Shown here piece after piece: positions 15,494-25,034 of a DNA stretch of 64,000 bases. The notes under the pieces are model-generated. The model ran no database searches. It was not told the origin of the DNA and saw nothing but the letters and a program-made list of their open reading frames with translations. The DNA lies in contig NZ_JAFBEP010000006.1 of assembly GCF_016908775.1 (NCBI RefSeq), positions 1 to 64,000 on the forward strand, read 5' to 3'. The position numbers were made by a program, and so were the translations under genes. The stretch's first letter is position 1, and each line of letters starts with the position of its first letter. This stretch comes from Defluviitalea raffinosedens. GTDB taxonomy: Bacteria > Bacillota > Clostridia > Lachnospirales > Defluviitaleaceae.

Positions 15494-16531
15494 TCATTTC
15501 TTCTCCAAATATCTCCTTCTAAGCTGACCACAAGCAGCATCAATATCACTGCCAAGTTTTCTTCGAACGGTAGTTTGAATGCCATAAGACTGCAATGTAT
15601 CCTGAAAATCCTTTACTGAACTTGATGTGCTTTCTTTAAGACTCGACTCTTTAACCGGATTCATAGGTATCAAGTTAACATGACAAAGCATTCCTTTTAA
15701 TCTTTCACCTAATTCCCGGGCATGCTCTATTCTATCATTCACATGATCTATCAGTGCATATTCAAAGGTAATTCTTCTGTTGGTCATTTCGATATAGTGA
15801 TGGCATGCTTCAAGAATCTCTTCAATAGAATATTTCTTTGCAATCGGCATCATTTTTTCTCGAATAGTATCATTTGGAGCATGGAGTGAGACTGCCAATG
15901 TAATCTGAAGCTTTTTACTGGCCAGTTCATACATTTTATCAACCAAACCACAAGTAGATAACGTAATATGTCTTTGTCCTATGTTTTGTCCCTTTGGATG
16001 ATTGATTAATTCGATAAACAAGAGAATATTATCTAAATTATCCAGTGGTTCTCCGCTGCCCATGATTACTATGTTTGATACCTTTTCATTACTGTCTTTT
16101 TGAATTTGATAAATTTGCTCTAACATTTCGCCGGCTGTTAAATTTCGAATGAGTCCATCTAAAGTTGAAGCACAAAAAGCACAGCCCATTCTGCACCCTA
16201 CTTGTGATGAAATACAGGCTGTATTACCATAGGTATAATGCATCAAAACACTCTCTATTATATTATTATCTTTTAATGCAAACAAGTATTTTGTCGTTTT
16301 ATCAATATTTGAAACTGCTTTCTGTTCCAGCTTAAGTTTGTTCCATTCAAAATTTCTTTTTAATTTTTCTCTCAAATCTTTTGGAAGATTCATCATTTCA
16401 TCAATTTGGTCAACATTTTTTTGATGAATCCATTGAAAGATTTGAACGGCACGAAAACTTTTTTCATCGAATTCTTCCATTATGTTTGATAACTCATCTA
16501 TTCTTAATGATAAAAGATCTCTACTTTTCAT
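15494..16531 (-). CDS. rlmN: 23S rRNA/tRNA adenine-C2 methyltransferase
   Basis: RlmN is a radical SAM enzyme that makes 2-methyladenosine at A2503 of 23S rRNA and A37 of tRNAs. The iron-sulfur cluster motif CxxxCxxC is CRMGCAFC (residues about 112-119). GSGEPLDN near 157 is the SAM-binding GGE-like motif. The C-terminal CGQLRRRYLEK region includes the conserved methyl-carrier cysteine. 345 aa is normal. It lies 5 bp from rsmB and 11 bp from stp. Confidence 0.96.
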   Translation of the reverse strand: MKSRDLLSLRIDELSNIMEEFDEKSFRAVQIFQWIHQKNVDQIDEMMNLPKDLREKLKRNFEWNKLKLEQKAVSNIDKTTKYLFALKDNNIIESVLMHYTYGNTACISSQVGCRMGCAFCASTLDGLIRNLTAGEMLEQIYQIQKDSNEKVSNIVIMGSGEPLDNLDNILLFIELINHPKGQNIGQRHITLSTCGLVDKMYELASKKLQITLAVSLHAPNDTIREKMMPIAKKYSIEEILEACHHYIEMTNRRITFEYALIDHVNDRIEHARELGERLKGMLCHVNLIPMNPVKESSLKESTSSSVKDFQDTLQSYGIQTTVRRKLGSDIDAACGQLRRRYLEKK

Positions 16532-16536
16532 TTTCT

Positions 16537-17889
16537 TTACCTCTTTCGCTTCAATCGGGCAATAAAAAAGCCATCGCAGTTGTGAACATTCGGAAACAAT
16601 TGAATATACCCCTTTTTGGATGTATCACAATAAAGCGTTTCAGGAATATAGGGTTCAACAGTATCCAAATCAAAATCAAAGTTTTGGATAAACCAGTTGA
16701 TATTTTCTAAGTTTTCCTTTTCTGAAATAGTGCATGTACTATATATTAAAACGCCTCCAGGTTTAACATATTGTGAACACACAGATAATATTTTTCTTTG
16801 AATACTAACCAATTCATCAATATCCTTACTGGACTTTTTCCACTTTATATCCGGCTTTTTGCGAATAATACCAAGTCCTGAGCACGGAGCATCTATCATC
16901 ACTCTGTCCATTTGGCATACTTTTTCCTTATCCAAAATTGTTGCATCATAAAGTTCTGTTGTAATGATCTCAATACCCAGTCTTTTAGCAGAATTTCTTA
17001 TTAAAGTCAATTTATGTTCATGAATGTCCCTGGCAAAAATTTGTCCCTGATTATTCATTAATTCTCCGCAATGGGTCGCTTTGCCTCCAGGTGCTGCACA
17101 CACATCAAGAATCTTTTCTCCCGGCTTTGGATCAAGAATATGTCCAACTAACATGGAACTTTCATCCTGTACTTGAAATAATCCCTGATTAAATGAAGCC
17201 AAATCATTAATTGCAGAAGTCTGCGAAATATGAATAGCTTCCGGTAAGAAAACACCAGGGGATACCTTAACATTCTCTTTTGCCAATAACTCCATCAATG
17301 TATCTTTATTGGTCCGTAAAAGATTACATCGGACAGTAATTTGGGGATTTTTATTGGAGGCACTGCATAATTCTTCAATAAAATCAATAGAATAATATTC
17401 CAGCCAGTACCTTATAATCCATTTGGGGTAAGAATATTTTACACATATATATTCTATGGGATTTTTGCTTCGATCAGGGTAAGAAATATTATTCATATTT
17501 CTTGCTATAGTCCTTAAAACGCCGTTAACAAAACCAGATAACCCGCCTAATCCTCTTTTTTTTGCAATTTTTACTGCTTCGTTACAGGCAGCTGAAACTG
17601 GCACTTTTGACATAAATAAAATCTGATAAACTCCCACTCGGAGAATGCTTAAAATCAAAGGCTTCATTTTATTTGTTTTTGTAATGGAAAACTGGTTGAT
17701 CACATAATCAATGTGACTCATATGTCTAACCGTTCCATTGACCATTTCTGTAATAAAGGCTTTATCCAATGTATTTAAATGAGTATACTGAGAAAAATGT
17801 TCTTGGAGAGAAAAATTGCTATATGCCTGATCGTCATTGATTTCACATAGGATCTTTACAGCAATTTCTCTGGGGTTTAATTTTGTCAT
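16537..17889 (-). CDS. rsmB: 16S rRNA (cytosine967-C5)-methyltransferase
   Basis: RsmB methylates C967 of 16S rRNA. The first 140 residues are a NusB-like RNA-binding domain. The methyltransferase domain has LDVCAAPGGKATH (SAM binding), DAPCSGLGIIRKKPD with a catalytic-region cysteine and YSTCTISEKEN with the second cysteine. Length 450 aa is normal. It is the first gene after a strong terminator, so a promoter in 17890-17954 is expected, but I see only weak elements. Confidence 0.96.
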   Translation of the reverse strand: MTKLNPREIAVKILCEINDDQAYSNFSLQEHFSQYTHLNTLDKAFITEMVNGTVRHMSHIDYVINQFSITKTNKMKPLILSILRVGVYQILFMSKVPVSAACNEAVKIAKKRGLGGLSGFVNGVLRTIARNMNNISYPDRSKNPIEYICVKYSYPKWIIRYWLEYYSIDFIEELCSASNKNPQITVRCNLLRTNKDTLMELLAKENVKVSPGVFLPEAIHISQTSAINDLASFNQGLFQVQDESSMLVGHILDPKPGEKILDVCAAPGGKATHCGELMNNQGQIFARDIHEHKLTLIRNSAKRLGIEIITTELYDATILDKEKVCQMDRVMIDAPCSGLGIIRKKPDIKWKKSSKDIDELVSIQRKILSVCSQYVKPGGVLIYSTCTISEKENLENINWFIQNFDFDLDTVEPYIPETLYCDTSKKGYIQLFPNVHNCDGFFIARLKRKR

Positions 17890-17954
17890 TTAATTCCTTC
17901 CTTTATTTAAAATGTTCTTTTAATATTTCTTCAATAAAGAGACTTAAACTTTTT

Positions 17955-17983
17955 AAAAAGGCGTTACTAAGTAACGCCTTTTT
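17955..17983 (-). terminator. Terminator between the YugP-like gene and rsmB
   Basis: AAAAAGGCGTTACT (17955-17968) is complementary to AGTAACGCCTTTTT (17970-17983). With a realistic small loop this is a strong hairpin ending in five T residues on minus. It breaks the long operon between the protease and rsmB. Confidence 0.85.
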
Positions 17984-17990
17984 AAAAGCT

Positions 17991-18686
17991 TTAATCATCT
18001 CTTCGTCCACCAAATACGGTTATAAGATGCAATAAGTTCGCTATGGCAACAGCTGCTGATGCAACATAGGTAAGAGCTGCTGCGCTAAGTACTTTTTTCG
18101 CAGGACCAATTTCATTAGCTGCTAAAAATCCTTCATTTTCTAATATGCTTATTGCTCTTCTTGAAGCATTAAATTCAACCGGTAAAGTTATTAATTGGAA
18201 AAGAACAATTCCCGAAAATAAAAGTATTCCTAAATTGACTAGGAATGAAGAAAAAATAAGCCCTAACACAATTAAAGGCATCGCCATTTGGGAACCGATA
18301 TTGACAACAGGAACAATGGTATTTCTTATGGTTAAAAACATATATCCCTTATTATGCTGAATGGCATGACCTACTTCATGGGCTGCTACGCCTATAGCAG
18401 CAATACTATGACTATTATATACGGTACTTGATAATCTTAAGGTTTTACTTCTTGGATCATAATGGTCCGTTAATTGTCCGGGAATCATCTCAACTTGAAC
18501 GTCATAAATTCCGGCAGAATGCAATATAGCTCTTGCTGCTTCTGCCCCGGTATAACCGCTTATGCTTGCAACCCTCAAATATTTATTAAACGTAGTATTA
18601 ACCTTTGATTGAGCATACATGGTCAATAATATAGCCGGGACAACAAGAAAAATATATGAAGGCTCGATATACATTCCTGGTAACAT
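17991..18686 (-). CDS. Zinc metallopeptidase, YugP family
   Basis: A 231-aa membrane protein with the zinc protease signature HEVGH in VAAHEVGHAIQHNKGY (near residue 103). A hydrophobic N-terminus and several membrane segments are visible (about 8-24, 120-145, 150-175 and 205-225). The start ATG has AAGGAGTGATGAC upstream. It lies 4 bp after the DUF116 gene in the fmt operon, a common clostridial arrangement. Substrate is unknown. Confidence 0.88.
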   Translation of the reverse strand: MLPGMYIEPSYIFLVVPAILLTMYAQSKVNTTFNKYLRVASISGYTGAEAARAILHSAGIYDVQVEMIPGQLTDHYDPRSKTLRLSSTVYNSHSIAAIGVAAHEVGHAIQHNKGYMFLTIRNTIVPVVNIGSQMAMPLIVLGLIFSSFLVNLGILLFSGIVLFQLITLPVEFNASRRAISILENEGFLAANEIGPAKKVLSAAALTYVASAAVAIANLLHLITVFGGRRDD

Positions 18687-18690
18687 GTCA

Positions 18691-19452
18691 TCACTCCTTA
18701 TTATTTACATCAATATATCTTATTATAACATCCTCAATCTCTTGCACATTTATAGTCGTATTGAAACATGGACCATTGGGAAGCTGATTTAAAATACCAT
18801 AAATAGGTATAGTGTTTACATCAAGAATTCCATTCACCAAATCTCTTTCACAGGCAACAGCGATAACATATTTGGGATGCGTTTCCACTACCGCTTTTCT
18901 CGCCAAAGTCCCTCCCGTAGCAATGGCTATTTTGCAATTGAATTGCTCTTTTAAGTGTTTTAAATCAACTATTTTACATTGGTTGCATTCTTTACAAGCT
19001 AAAAGATTAGATGTAATTTTAATACCGCATTGTGAATTCTGAACGCAATGAGGTATTAAAATCAGTATGTCCTCAGAAGTTCCTCTTAGCTTCATGGAAT
19101 CAACACAAATATTATTCATATAAATAAAAAATTGATTAACAATACTTTTATTTGCATGAAAAAAGTTTACTATAGCTAAAGCCAGAGGATACATCCATCT
19201 AAGAGTAGAAAGCAACATTTGGGGAGAAAATATAAATACCTTCCCTCTTTTATAAACTGCAATCAGAAAAATAGATGCTGAAATAAAAATGATGCCTATT
19301 ATTAAAAAGAATAAAGTTAATAAGGAAAACAGTAATTTATAAAAATAAATCGGAATAAGCTTATAAGCAGTTAATAAAATAATGCAAATACCTAAGAAAA
19401 AAATGGTAGTTGCCACAAGTATTTTAGTAAATTGCTTTACCCATATATCCAC
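18691..19452 (-). CDS. DUF116 family membrane protein
   Basis: A 253-aa protein with two or three hydrophobic segments at the N-terminus (about 10-30, 38-62 and 78-95). The C-terminal DUF116 domain has IPHCVQNSQCGIK near residue 132 and CKECNQCKIVDL near 151, a cysteine-rich cluster that suggests metal or Fe-S binding. Further on GGTLARKAVVE and VACERDLVNGI are typical of the family. It is found in clostridia between fmt and the YugP-like protease or rsmB. No biochemical role is known. Confidence 0.85.
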   Translation of the reverse strand: MDIWVKQFTKILVATTIFFLGICIILLTAYKLIPIYFYKLLFSLLTLFFLIIGIIFISASIFLIAVYKRGKVFIFSPQMLLSTLRWMYPLALAIVNFFHANKSIVNQFFIYMNNICVDSMKLRGTSEDILILIPHCVQNSQCGIKITSNLLACKECNQCKIVDLKHLKEQFNCKIAIATGGTLARKAVVETHPKYVIAVACERDLVNGILDVNTIPIYGILNQLPNGPCFNTTINVQEIEDVIIRYIDVNNKE

Positions 19453-19461
19453 AGAAACCTC

Positions 19462-20406
19462 CTAGAAATGGGACCCCAAAATAATATTTTGTTCTATGTC
19501 ATGGCCTCTTAAATATTCTTCTACTGTCATTCGCTTGCCATTGGGCGCCTGTATTTCAGTAATAAGAAGACTAGAATCTCCCGTTTTAACGATCAAACCT
19601 TTATTCTTTATAACTTCTACAATTTCTCCTATGGCATTAAATTCATAAATTTTATCGTAAACCTCAGCTTTCCATATCTTAATCATCTGGTCTTTATAAA
19701 ATGTGTAAGCACTGGGCCAAGGAGATAATCCTCTGATCAAATTAACGATTTTATATGAAGGCTGGGACCAATCAATTAATCCATTTTCTTTTTTCAGCAT
19801 TGGTGCATATGTAGCTTCGTTTTCATCTTGCTTTTCTCTCTTTATGTTTCCTCTGATCAGTTCATTCAATGTTTCTTTTAAAAGTTCTGCGCCGACAGGG
19901 GCCATGATATTATGAAGATCTCCTGCCGTATATTCAGGTTCTATGAAAATTTCTTTCTTTAAAATCATATCTCCTGTATCCATTCCTTCGTCCATAAACA
20001 TCGTCGTTACACCGGTAATCTTTTCTCCATTGATTATTGCCCACTGAATAGGTGCAGCTCCACGATATTTAGGAAGTAAAGAACCATGAACATTTATGCA
20101 ACCGTATGTTGGGATGTCTAAAATCTCTTTCGGAAGAATTTGCCCAAAGGCGATGACAACAATCAAATCCGGTGCGATAGATCGGAGAACTTCAATAAAT
20201 TCAGGACTTCTTACTTTTTCTGGCTGAAATACCGGAATATTATATTTTTCTGCTAACTCCTTTACTGGAGGAGCAACCATCTTTTTCCCTCTTCCTTTGG
20301 GTCTGTCAGGCTGAGTTACTACAGCAGCGATATAATATTTTTCATCAATTAGTTTTTGCAGACAAGGAACAGCAAAATCTGGTGTTCCCATAAAAACAAC
20401 TTTCAT
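19462..20406 (-). CDS. fmt: Methionyl-tRNA formyltransferase
   Basis: Fmt formylates initiator Met-tRNA with 10-formyl-tetrahydrofolate. The 314-aa protein opens MKVVFMGTPDFAVPCL and has the folate and catalytic segment INVHGSLLPKYRGAAPIQ near residue 104, with the essential Asn and His. D-T-G-D-M motif follows (MDEGMDTGDMIL). The C-terminal OB-like tRNA-binding domain includes GLSPWPSAYTF. It sits 17 bp after def, the standard pair. Confidence 0.97.
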   Translation of the reverse strand: MKVVFMGTPDFAVPCLQKLIDEKYYIAAVVTQPDRPKGRGKKMVAPPVKELAEKYNIPVFQPEKVRSPEFIEVLRSIAPDLIVVIAFGQILPKEILDIPTYGCINVHGSLLPKYRGAAPIQWAIINGEKITGVTTMFMDEGMDTGDMILKKEIFIEPEYTAGDLHNIMAPVGAELLKETLNELIRGNIKREKQDENEATYAPMLKKENGLIDWSQPSYKIVNLIRGLSPWPSAYTFYKDQMIKIWKAEVYDKIYEFNAIGEIVEVIKNKGLIVKTGDSSLLITEIQAPNGKRMTVEEYLRGHDIEQNIILGSHF

Positions 20407-20423
20407 TTTTTTCCTCCTTTTTG

Positions 20424-20876
20424 CTATTCATTCACATAGCGAATCACTTTATCAGTAAACAATACTCCGTTTAAATGATCTATTTCATGGCAAAAAGCTA
20501 CTGCAAGAAGACCTTCGCCTTCCAGAATAATTTCTTCGCCATGTCTGTTTAAAGCTTTTACTTTTACTCTTTGGGGACGTTTAACCTCTCCTGATAAACC
20601 TGGAATGCTTAAGCATCCTTCTGCACCAATTTGCTCTCCTTCTTCTTCGATAATTTCCGGATTAATCAATTCAATGATTCCGTCTCCTACATCTATAACA
20701 ACTATTCTTTTTAAAACACCTACCTGAGGTGCTGCAAGCCCTACGCCTTCTGCATGATACATTGTTTCTGCCATATCGTCTAATAAAGTTAATATTGATG
20801 GGGTAATTTCTTTTACTTCTTTAGATTTTTTCCTTAAAATTTCGTCCCCATCTTTTCTAATTTGTCTTAACGCCAT
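20424..20876 (-). CDS. def: Peptide deformylase
   Basis: Def removes the formyl group from nascent peptides. The 150-aa protein has motif 1 [10 protein letters not shown] (residues about 44-53), motif 2 EGCLSIPG near 87 with the metal cysteine and motif 3 HEIDH near 130 with two metal histidines and the catalytic glutamate. The residue before HEIDH is cysteine, where many enzymes have glutamine. The ATG has an AAGGAGG ribosome binding site. It acts directly after the product of its neighbour fmt. Confidence 0.97.
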   Translation of the reverse strand: MALRQIRKDGDEILRKKSKEVKEITPSILTLLDDMAETMYHAEGVGLAAPQVGVLKRIVVIDVGDGIIELINPEIIEEEGEQIGAEGCLSIPGLSGEVKRPQRVKVKALNRHGEEIILEGEGLLAVAFCHEIDHLNGVLFTDKVIRYVNE

Positions 20877-20927
20877 TACATTTCCTCCTTATTCTATCAT
20901 AATAATTTTCTTCTTTTCAGTTTCAAT

Positions 20928-23402
20928 TTAATACATCATCAATGGATCTATGTCTGATTGAATCTGTATTTCTTGGGTATTTAAAATACTTCTAAATTTG
21001 CTGATGCAGTAAAAACTATATTTCATTAGAAGATCTCTGTCATCACATTTTACAATAATTCTCCAGCGGTATTTATTTTTTATCTTGGATAAAATTGCAG
21101 GGACAGGTCCGAACAACTCAAATTTATCCTTCTTATTCAAGTATTTCATAATTTCCATAAGCTTATAAGCACTGGAAATAACAAGTTTTTCGTTAGTACC
21201 GGTTATAAGGATCAAAAAAATATGTGTAAAAGGAGGATAATTAAGTTGCTTTCTTAACTCTATCTCCTTTTGATAAAAGGACATATAATCATGATCTTTT
21301 GCTGTTTCAATGCTGTAATGACTAGGATCATAGGTTTGAACCAGTACTCTTCCGGGAAGTTCTCCTCTCCCGGCTCTTCCGCTTACTTGTGTAATAAGCT
21401 GAAAAGTTCTTTCTGCAGAACGAAAATCCTGAAGATGGAGAGTTAAATCTGCAGCCAGGATTCCAACCAACGTCACATTGGGAAAATCATGTCCCTTCGC
21501 AATCATTTGTGTTCCGATCAAGATATCTGCCTTATGAGATTTAAACTGATCCAATATTTTTTCATATCCATATTTACCTTTTGCTGTGTCTAAGTCCATC
21601 CTTAACACCCTGGCATCAGGAAAGTGTTTTTTTACCTCACTCTCTACTCTTTCCGTTCCCACACCAAAATATCGTATATGGGATGAACCACACTGGGGAC
21701 ATATAGATGGAACCTTCAGTTTATCTCCACAATAATGGCATTGAATAGAGCGATTATATGCATGGTAGGTGTATGAAATGCTACAATTCTTGCATTTCAA
21801 TACATATCCACATTTTCTGCAGGAAACAAAATTTGAAAAACCTCTTCTATTTAAAAATAGTATAGTCTGTTCTTTATTTTTAAGGTTTTTTTCAATTTCT
21901 TCCTTTAAAGCAACACTAAAAATAGATCTGTTGCCTAATTCCAGTTCTTTCCTCATATCGATGATCTCTACTGACGGAAGTTTACTTTCATTTGCACGAT
22001 GACTTAAAGTTAAGAGTTCCATCTTTCCCTGTTCACATTCAAAATATGACTCCAAAGATGGCGTTGCAGAAGCTACCACACATACGCCTCCAACCATTTC
22101 GCATCTTTTTCTTGCAACATCCCGGGCATGAAATTTGGGAGATATTTCTGATTTATAGGTATTTTCATGTTCCTCATCCAATATAATAAGTTTTAATGAT
22201 GTAAAAGGAGTAAATACAGCCGATCTTGGCCCGATCATAACTGATACTTTGCCTTCTTTTGCCTTTTTCCACTGGTCATATCTTTCCCTTAAAGAAAGTT
22301 TACTGTGAGTAACAGCAACCTGGTCTCCAAAACGTCCTTTAAATCTTTCAACCGTTTGAGGAGTCAATGATATCTCCGGGACAAGTACAATGGACTGTCC
22401 GCCTCTTTTGATCACTTCTTCTATCAATTGAAGATATATTTCTGTTTTTCCGCTTCCTGTGATTCCATGAATGAGAATTGAATCTCCTTTTGAATGATCC
22501 AATTTACTTATGATATATTGTATCACATTTTTCTGTTCTTGAGTAGGAAGAAGAGGCTTTGCTGATTTAAAATCCATATGACTATATGGATCTTTATGAA
22601 TTTCTACTTCCTCAATTTGAACAATGTTTTTATTCGCTAAAGACAGTATTGAAGAATTTGAGACTTGAAGAGCTTTTTTGAGTTCATTTACCGGTATCCA
22701 ATCATTGATCATCAGCATGGATAATATTCTTGCTTGTGCATGATAGTTTTTCTTACTTTGATAGAGCTCTACAATATCTTCTAACTCTTCTAAATCCAAA
22801 TCTTTATTAATAGAAATATATTTAATCGTATAACTCAATTCCTTAATCTTATCTTCTTCTTGTATCTCAATAATTCCTTCTTTAGAGAGTTTTTTGATAT
22901 ATTTGCTTGATTCTTTTCCAAATATATCATAAACATCTTCTAAGAGAATATATTTTTGCCGGCTCATTAAAAAAGAAAGGATTTCTGTTTCTTCTTTACT
23001 TCTTCTTTTAAAATCCAACAAACCAGTTTCTCTCAACTGAGGAGCTATTCTTATAAAATATTCACTTTTGATTTTCATGCTGGAAGGCATTATAGTACGG
23101 AGGCAGTCAATCATCCTGCAGCCATAGTACTCTTTCATCCACTTTGCCAACTCGAGTAAATGTTCATCAAAAAATGGTACTTGATCTACTATGGAATAAA
23201 TTTCTTTCAATTTATTAGAATCAATGGATGTTGTATTGCATAGTCCAATTACGAAACCTTCAACTTTTTTATTACCCTTTCCAAAAGGAACCAAAACTCT
23301 TATGCCTATCTCAATTTCATTTTCCATAGTTTCAGGAATGATGTAATGAAATATTTTATCCAGGCTTTCATGAGAAATTCCTATGATCACTTCTGCAATC
23401 AT
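20928..23402 (-). CDS. priA: Primosomal replication restart helicase PriA
   Basis: PriA reloads the replisome at stalled forks. From the ATG at 23402 (AGGGTG upstream) the protein is 824 aa. A start 21 codons earlier is open but runs through the coaBC terminator hairpin, so it is rejected. Seen in order: the 3'-DNA-binding N-terminal region, Walker A GITGSGKTEIY, DEEH box (ILDEEHENTY), SATPSLES, then the zinc-binding cysteines CRKCGYVLKCKNC and CHYC...CPQC, and the C-terminal helicase motifs VSGRAGRG. Confidence 0.96.
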   Translation of the reverse strand: MIAEVIIGISHESLDKIFHYIIPETMENEIEIGIRVLVPFGKGNKKVEGFVIGLCNTTSIDSNKLKEIYSIVDQVPFFDEHLLELAKWMKEYYGCRMIDCLRTIMPSSMKIKSEYFIRIAPQLRETGLLDFKRRSKEETEILSFLMSRQKYILLEDVYDIFGKESSKYIKKLSKEGIIEIQEEDKIKELSYTIKYISINKDLDLEELEDIVELYQSKKNYHAQARILSMLMINDWIPVNELKKALQVSNSSILSLANKNIVQIEEVEIHKDPYSHMDFKSAKPLLPTQEQKNVIQYIISKLDHSKGDSILIHGITGSGKTEIYLQLIEEVIKRGGQSIVLVPEISLTPQTVERFKGRFGDQVAVTHSKLSLRERYDQWKKAKEGKVSVMIGPRSAVFTPFTSLKLIILDEEHENTYKSEISPKFHARDVARKRCEMVGGVCVVASATPSLESYFECEQGKMELLTLSHRANESKLPSVEIIDMRKELELGNRSIFSVALKEEIEKNLKNKEQTILFLNRRGFSNFVSCRKCGYVLKCKNCSISYTYHAYNRSIQCHYCGDKLKVPSICPQCGSSHIRYFGVGTERVESEVKKHFPDARVLRMDLDTAKGKYGYEKILDQFKSHKADILIGTQMIAKGHDFPNVTLVGILAADLTLHLQDFRSAERTFQLITQVSGRAGRGELPGRVLVQTYDPSHYSIETAKDHDYMSFYQKEIELRKQLNYPPFTHIFLILITGTNEKLVISSAYKLMEIMKYLNKKDKFELFGPVPAILSKIKNKYRWRIIVKCDDRDLLMKYSFYCISKFRSILNTQEIQIQSDIDPLMMY

Positions 23403-23421
23403 TTTTTCACCCTTTACTTTA

Positions 23422-23449
23422 ACAAAAACACCCTTATGGGTGTTTTTGT
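23422..23449 (-). terminator. Hairpin at the coaBC end
   Basis: ACAAAAACACCC (23422-23433) pairs perfectly with GGGTGTTTTTGT (23438-23449) around TTAT. The coaBC stop codon lies in the loop. It ends TTTTTGTT on minus, so it can terminate or attenuate before priA, whose start is 20 bp further on. Confidence 0.75.
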
Positions 23450-24633
23450 AAATCCAATACTTCATCTAAAATTTTATGCGCTAACTCAATTTTAGTCATC
23501 AGAGGAAGCATCCTTTGCTCACCAGATTTTTTTACAATTTCAATTTGATTGGTATCATGTCCAAAACCAACATGATCTTTGAGTATATTATTAATGCAAA
23601 TCATATCCAGATTCTTTTTTTCTAATTTTTCTTTTCCATATTTCAACTCATGATCACTTTCTGCCGCAAATCCTACTAAAATCTGATGTTTCTTTTTCTT
23701 GCCAAGTTCTTTTAATATATCCGGGTTAGAAACAAATTCAATTGTCATTGCTTTATCGCTTTTTTTAATCTTAGTAGGCTGCACTGTTTTAGGTCTATAA
23801 TCACTGGGTGCAGCAGCTTTGATTACAATATCACAAGAGTCAAAGTATTCCAGTACTTTATGATACATTTCCTCTGTCGTTGTAACATGTATAACATTAC
23901 AACTTGGTGGCGGTGTCAAATGAGTTGGCCCGGTAATTAAAGTCACATTTGCACCTCTTTTTATAGCTGCTTCTGCGATGGCATACCCCATTTTTCCAGT
24001 ACTATGATTGCTGATATACCTTACAGGATCAATGGATTCTCGAGTTGGTCCCGCTGTAACAATCAGATTTTTTCCTTTATAATCCATCTGTCTTGAATTA
24101 AGAATTTGCTGAACTTCTTCAATAATTACATCAACATCTGCCAATTTTCCTATTCCTACATCTCCACAAGCCAGCCTTCCTTCTGAAGGATTGATGAAAT
24201 AGTATCCTAATTCCTTTAAAGTTCTTATATTTTTTTGAACAATCTTATTGAGATACATAGCTGTATTCATAGCAGGAGCAAACACTACAGGCGCTTTTGT
24301 AGCCATAATGGTGGTTGAAAGCATATCGTCCGCTATGCCGTTGGCCACTTTACCAATAATATTTGCTGTTGCAGGGGCTATTAAAAATAAGTCTGCTTTT
24401 TGAGCCAAAGAAATATGTTCAATATCCCAGCTAGAAGGCTTCTCAAACATATCCGTTATCACCGGCTGATTTGACAGAGACTGAAATACTAAAGGTCTAA
24501 CAAACTCTTGAGCTGATTTAGTCATTACAACCTGAACATTTATATCCTGTTTGATTAGACGACTGACGATCTCGCAAGATTTATAAGCAGCAATTCCACC
24601 TGTGACGCCCAGGATAACTGTTTTTTTACTCAT
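23434..24633 (-). CDS. coaBC: Bifunctional CoaBC (PPC decarboxylase/synthetase)
   Basis: CoaBC joins cysteine to 4'-phosphopantothenate and decarboxylates the product in CoA synthesis. The N-terminal flavoprotein (CoaC, about 1-180) begins KKTVILGVTGGIAAYKSCE and has the catalytic His in WDIEHISLA, APAMNTAMY, and the catalytic Cys in GRLACGDVGIGK. The CoaB half shows VTAGPTRESIDPVRYISNHS and KAAAPSDYRP. Start ATG at 24633 is chosen over one nine codons earlier because GGAGAG lies six bases before it. Its 3' end overlaps a terminator. CoaD is also in the window. Confidence 0.95.
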   Translation of the reverse strand: MSKKTVILGVTGGIAAYKSCEIVSRLIKQDINVQVVMTKSAQEFVRPLVFQSLSNQPVITDMFEKPSSWDIEHISLAQKADLFLIAPATANIIGKVANGIADDMLSTTIMATKAPVVFAPAMNTAMYLNKIVQKNIRTLKELGYYFINPSEGRLACGDVGIGKLADVDVIIEEVQQILNSRQMDYKGKNLIVTAGPTRESIDPVRYISNHSTGKMGYAIAEAAIKRGANVTLITGPTHLTPPPSCNVIHVTTTEEMYHKVLEYFDSCDIVIKAAAPSDYRPKTVQPTKIKKSDKAMTIEFVSNPDILKELGKKKKHQILVGFAAESDHELKYGKEKLEKKNLDMICINNILKDHVGFGHDTNQIEIVKKSGEQRMLPLMTKIELAHKILDEVLDLQKHP

Positions 24634-24686
24634 ATTGATCTCTCCTTGCGCATTTGTCATTGGAGTAAAGACAATTCTTAAGAATA

Positions 24687-24708
24687 AAATCGCCCTTTGG
24701 GGCGATTT
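24687..24708 (-). terminator. Terminator between rpoZ and coaBC
   Basis: AAATCGCC (24687-24694) pairs with GGCGATTT (24701-24708) around a 6-base loop, followed by TTTTATT on minus. Confidence 0.7.
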
Positions 24709-24716
24709 CAGGTATA

Positions 24717-25034
24717 TTATTGCTCATAATCACTATATTGGTCATTGTCAATTACATTATTAGTATTAACCATTTCGTTTTGGTTTTCAATATTTGCTGA
24801 AAGATCAACTTGATTCGTTTTAGTTTTAATAGTAACTTTTCCTTGATACAATTCTTCAACAGCAATTGAAACAGGCTTATTCACCTTTGTATTCACTAAA
24901 ACTTTATCACCATCAACAATTTGTCGAGCTCTTTTAGCAGCTGCAATAACGATGGAATAACGGCTGGGTTTATATTCATCAGAACTGTTCTGTTTTATTT
25001 TTTCCCTTAACTGGATATAAGATGGGTAAAGCAT
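24717..25034 (-). CDS. rpoZ: RNA polymerase omega subunit
   Basis: Omega helps assemble and stabilise the beta' subunit. The 105-aa protein opens MLYPSYIQLREKI and has the core SRYSIVIAAAKRARQIVDG (residues 24-42), then KPVSIAVEELYQGKVTI. The C-terminal 30 residues are a variable Asn/Asp-rich tail. Its ATG overlaps the gmk stop by one base, indicating translational coupling. Confidence 0.94.
   Translation of the reverse strand: MLYPSYIQLREKIKQNSSDEYKPSRYSIVIAAAKRARQIVDGDKVLVNTKVNKPVSIAVEELYQGKVTIKTKTNQVDLSANIENQNEMVNTNNVIDNDQYSDYEQ

Noticed and set aside
23403-23465. Longer N-terminus of priA
   Set aside because: It would be encoded across the coaBC terminator stem and has no family similarity.
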